Assembly (NCBI GenBank): GCA_030603035.1
Contig: JAUVYQ010000166.1
Span: forward strand, 1-5,293
Direction of reading: 5' to 3'
Length of the DNA: 5,293 nucleotides
From: Phycisphaerae bacterium
GTDB lineage: Bacteria > Planctomycetota > Phycisphaerae > Sedimentisphaerales > SG8-4
Part shown: in pieces, positions 4,557 through 5,293 of the stretch
Position numbering within the stretch: the first letter of the stretch is position 1
Layout of the letters: the number at the start of each line of letters is the position of its first letter
Position numbers and translations under genes: made by a program
Notes under the pieces: generated by a model
The model's input: the letters and a program-made list of their open reading frames with translations, nothing else
Told to the model about the DNA's origin: nothing
Database searches by the model: none

Positions 4557-4576
4557 CCGACCGTTTGTCAAGAACA
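4557..4576 (-). promoter_or_regulatory. Weak candidate promoter before the recombinase gene
   Basis: TTGACA, a perfect -35, overlaps the stop of the 78-aa gene. The best downstream -10, TACTCT, is only about 14 bases away, so the spacing is poor. The recombinase may simply be cotranscribed with the upstream small gene. Confidence 0.2.
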
Positions 4577-4804
4577 AAATCGACATTTTTTTCCCGACCT
4601 TTTTCGGGTACCGGTGGAGAGCTCCTCACAAAACGAGTCGGTGTCTGTAGAGAAAGCGACCAAACCTGAAATAGCCCTCATCATTTCGAGGAAATTCGGG
4701 GTCTGGCCGTCTTGCAGCTGCAAGAACAAAGGCCTGAGAGCCTCTGGTTGCTCGGAGAGGGTCGTATTGGTATGACCTGTCTGATTTAAGCCACTGTGAG
4801 GCAT
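4568..4804 (-). CDS. Hypothetical protein, 78 aa, upstream of recombinase
   Basis: The ATG at 4804 has a strong AAAGGAG eight bases upstream, so I chose it over the longer open frame starting at 4948, whose extra codons run through the hairpin region. The protein begins MPHSGLNQTGHTNTTLSEQ, is polar to about residue 20, then has a helical, partly hydrophobic middle (PLFLQLQDGQTPNFLEMMRA). It ends in a basic cysteine tail, RKRSGKKCRFCS. There is no recognisable helix-turn-helix or nuclease motif. Lying 67 bases before a tyrosine recombinase on the same strand, it could be an excisionase-like or control protein, but the sequence does not show this. The start context is better evidence than the protein itself. 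Confidence 0.55.
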   Translation of the reverse strand: MPHSGLNQTGHTNTTLSEQPEALRPLFLQLQDGQTPNFLEMMRAISGLVAFSTDTDSFCEELSTGTRKRSGKKCRFCS

Positions 4805-4824
4805 CCTGTACGCTCCTTTCGTAT

Positions 4825-4863
4825 AAAAAACTGTCCTCCCTCGCAAGTGGTAGGGGAGGGCAG
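4825..4863 (-). terminator. Terminator or attenuator in front of the 78-aa gene
   Basis: On the minus strand CTGCCCTCCC (4863-4854) pairs with GGGAGGACAG (4840-4831), nine of ten positions, and six T follow directly (4830-4825). The ribosome site of the 78-aa gene begins about 10 bases further on. If the gene is transcribed from above this point the structure would act as an attenuator. Otherwise it ends minus-strand transcription coming from the structured region. Confidence 0.6.
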
Positions 4864-4887
4864 TAAGAATTTGAGTTGTTGTTAATC

Positions 4888-4920
4888 GCAACCAGAGTGC
4901 CCGATAGGGCGTGTGGTTGC
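4888..4920. repeat. Two-part hairpin in the gene-free region
   Basis: GCAACCA (4888-4894) pairs with TGGTTGC (4914-4920), enclosing GCCC-GATA-GGGC (4899-4910). It lies between the attenuator-like hairpin and the run of perfect 10-bp hairpins. No T-run follows on either strand. It may be an upstream part of the candidate RNA or a protein-binding cruciform. Confidence 0.55.
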
Positions 4921-5001
4921 TGAAATTCGTATTTTTGAGCATCAACAAGGGAACAACACGGAGTGTACGCCGGTTTTTCGGAGAAAAACCGGATTTACTC
5001 C

Positions 5002-5058
5002 GCCGGCCCTACGCAAGCCGGCGGAGAGTGAGCCGGCACGACTGCAGTTCGTGCCGGC
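5002..5058. repeat. Four phased GCCGGC palindromes
   Basis: GCCGGC occurs at 5002, 5017, 5032 and 5053, so the first three are 15 bp apart. Adjacent copies form the inner part of hairpins B and C, and each could also pair with any other, giving alternative folds. Confidence 0.6.
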
Positions 5059-5152
5059 GATTCGGAGGCTGGGGCGTAATCGCTTCAGCAATAAATTAGT
5101 GCGATGTCGTATCGCTTCCGTGCCCGGGCCCAAGCGATTTTCGAGCAGGCTG

Positions 5153-5293
5153 ACGAGGATTAGGCAAGGATGCCGAGGAAGTTAGCCGTGCGTCCCCAGC
5201 CGAGTAAAAAAATCCACCCGCTTTAGCGGGCACGAAAGAAAAGACCATCGGAGGAGAGAAAACCAGCGGCAGGGAAAAAAGACACCCCAAAAC
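5153..5293. repeat. Right copy of exact 141-bp terminal overlap
   Basis: This is the same 141 bp as positions 1-141 and should be counted once. Structures that cross the junction, such as the GGCTGAC/GTTAGCC stem at 5148-5187, are complete only on this side. Confidence 0.9.

Larger units (their letters stand above)
4970..5293 (+). ncRNA. Candidate large structured RNA, 5' and central part (continues at 142-232)
   Basis: There is no credible gene here, but there is a run of perfect inverted repeats. Hairpin A pairs 4970-4979 with 4983-4992 (10 bp, GGA loop). Hairpin B pairs 4998-5007 with 5017-5026 (10 bp). Hairpin C pairs 5032-5041 with 5049-5058 (10 bp). A domain is then closed by 5067-5074 with 5194-5201 (GGCTGGGG/CCCCAGCC). 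Inside it lie AATCGCTT/AAGCGATT (5078-5085 with 5132-5139), GCGAT/ATCGC (5101-5115), and a two-part hairpin (5148-5154 with 5181-5187; 5163-5166 with 5171-5174) whose internal loop has GAGGA on both sides. The plus strand is favoured because the region ends at 220-232 in a stem followed by six T. The 5' end is uncertain and I saw no good promoter. I cannot match it to a known family. A structured replication origin acting as DNA is the main alternative. Confidence 0.45.

Noticed and set aside
4501..4629. 43-residue N-terminal extension of the recombinase
   Set aside because: It overlaps the end of the 78-aa gene, while the ATG at 4500 has a strong AAAGGAG.
4911..5185. Overlapping open frames on both strands through the hairpin region
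   Set aside because: They exist because of the GC-rich inverted repeats; the perfect hairpins explain the sequence better than any protein.
4970..5293. RNase P, tmRNA, tRNA, group I or II intron, or HEARO/omega RNA
   Set aside because: None of the conserved cores I know for these RNAs was visible. There is no reverse transcriptase, and the HNH protein is a short homing type rather than IscB/IsrB.

Overview
The window is best read as one closed circle written out linearly. Bases 1-141 are repeated exactly at 5153-5293, the overlap an assembler leaves on a circular molecule, so the element is about 5,152 bp. The host cannot be named from the sequence. Shine-Dalgarno sites of the AAAGGAG type, a good sigma70-like promoter, intrinsic terminators and perfect DnaA boxes point to a bacterium. 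The proteins look like those of tailed-phage or prophage accessory genes rather than chromosomal metabolism.

Layout. All credible protein genes are on the minus strand. (a) About 4804 to 3880: a 78-codon gene of unknown function, then a short tyrosine recombinase with all catalytic residues. (b) 3629-3880: a gene-free control region with two consensus DnaA boxes around an 11-bp inverted repeat, AT-rich tracts, and the promoter of the leftward operon. (c) 3628 to 587: an operon of eight genes. These are an unknown aromatic-rich 188-aa protein; a 233-aa protein and its 83-aa truncated paralogue, both with a glycine-rich N-terminus; a beta-rich 148-aa protein; a helical 65-aa protein; a 25-aa single-span membrane peptide; a 122-aa membrane or lipoprotein-like protein; and an HNH endonuclease. 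Most of the junctions are 1-base TAATG or 4-base ATGA overlaps. (d) 240-587: a G/T-rich stretch with 11-bp direct repeats, a palindrome and a 13-A homopolymer, possibly holding a frame-disrupted small ORF. (e) 4805 through the circle junction to about 232: a gene-free region of about 580 bp packed with perfect hairpins. On the plus strand it ends in a stem followed by six T.

Interpretation. The element has integration/excision machinery, DnaA boxes, structural-looking and membrane proteins, and a homing-type nuclease, but no recognisable replication initiator, capsid, terminase or partition gene. It could be a small phage satellite, an excised integrative element or a Rep-less plasmid. The most interesting part is the structured region, which may encode a plus-strand RNA of about 415 nt. 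That RNA would have three consecutive 10-bp hairpins, a long-range-closed domain, a possible pseudoknot, many GGA motifs (one a CsrA-type site in a hairpin loop) and an intrinsic terminator. It may act in replication control, as a protein sponge, or in the virion or host takeover. This is inference from base pairing seen by eye.
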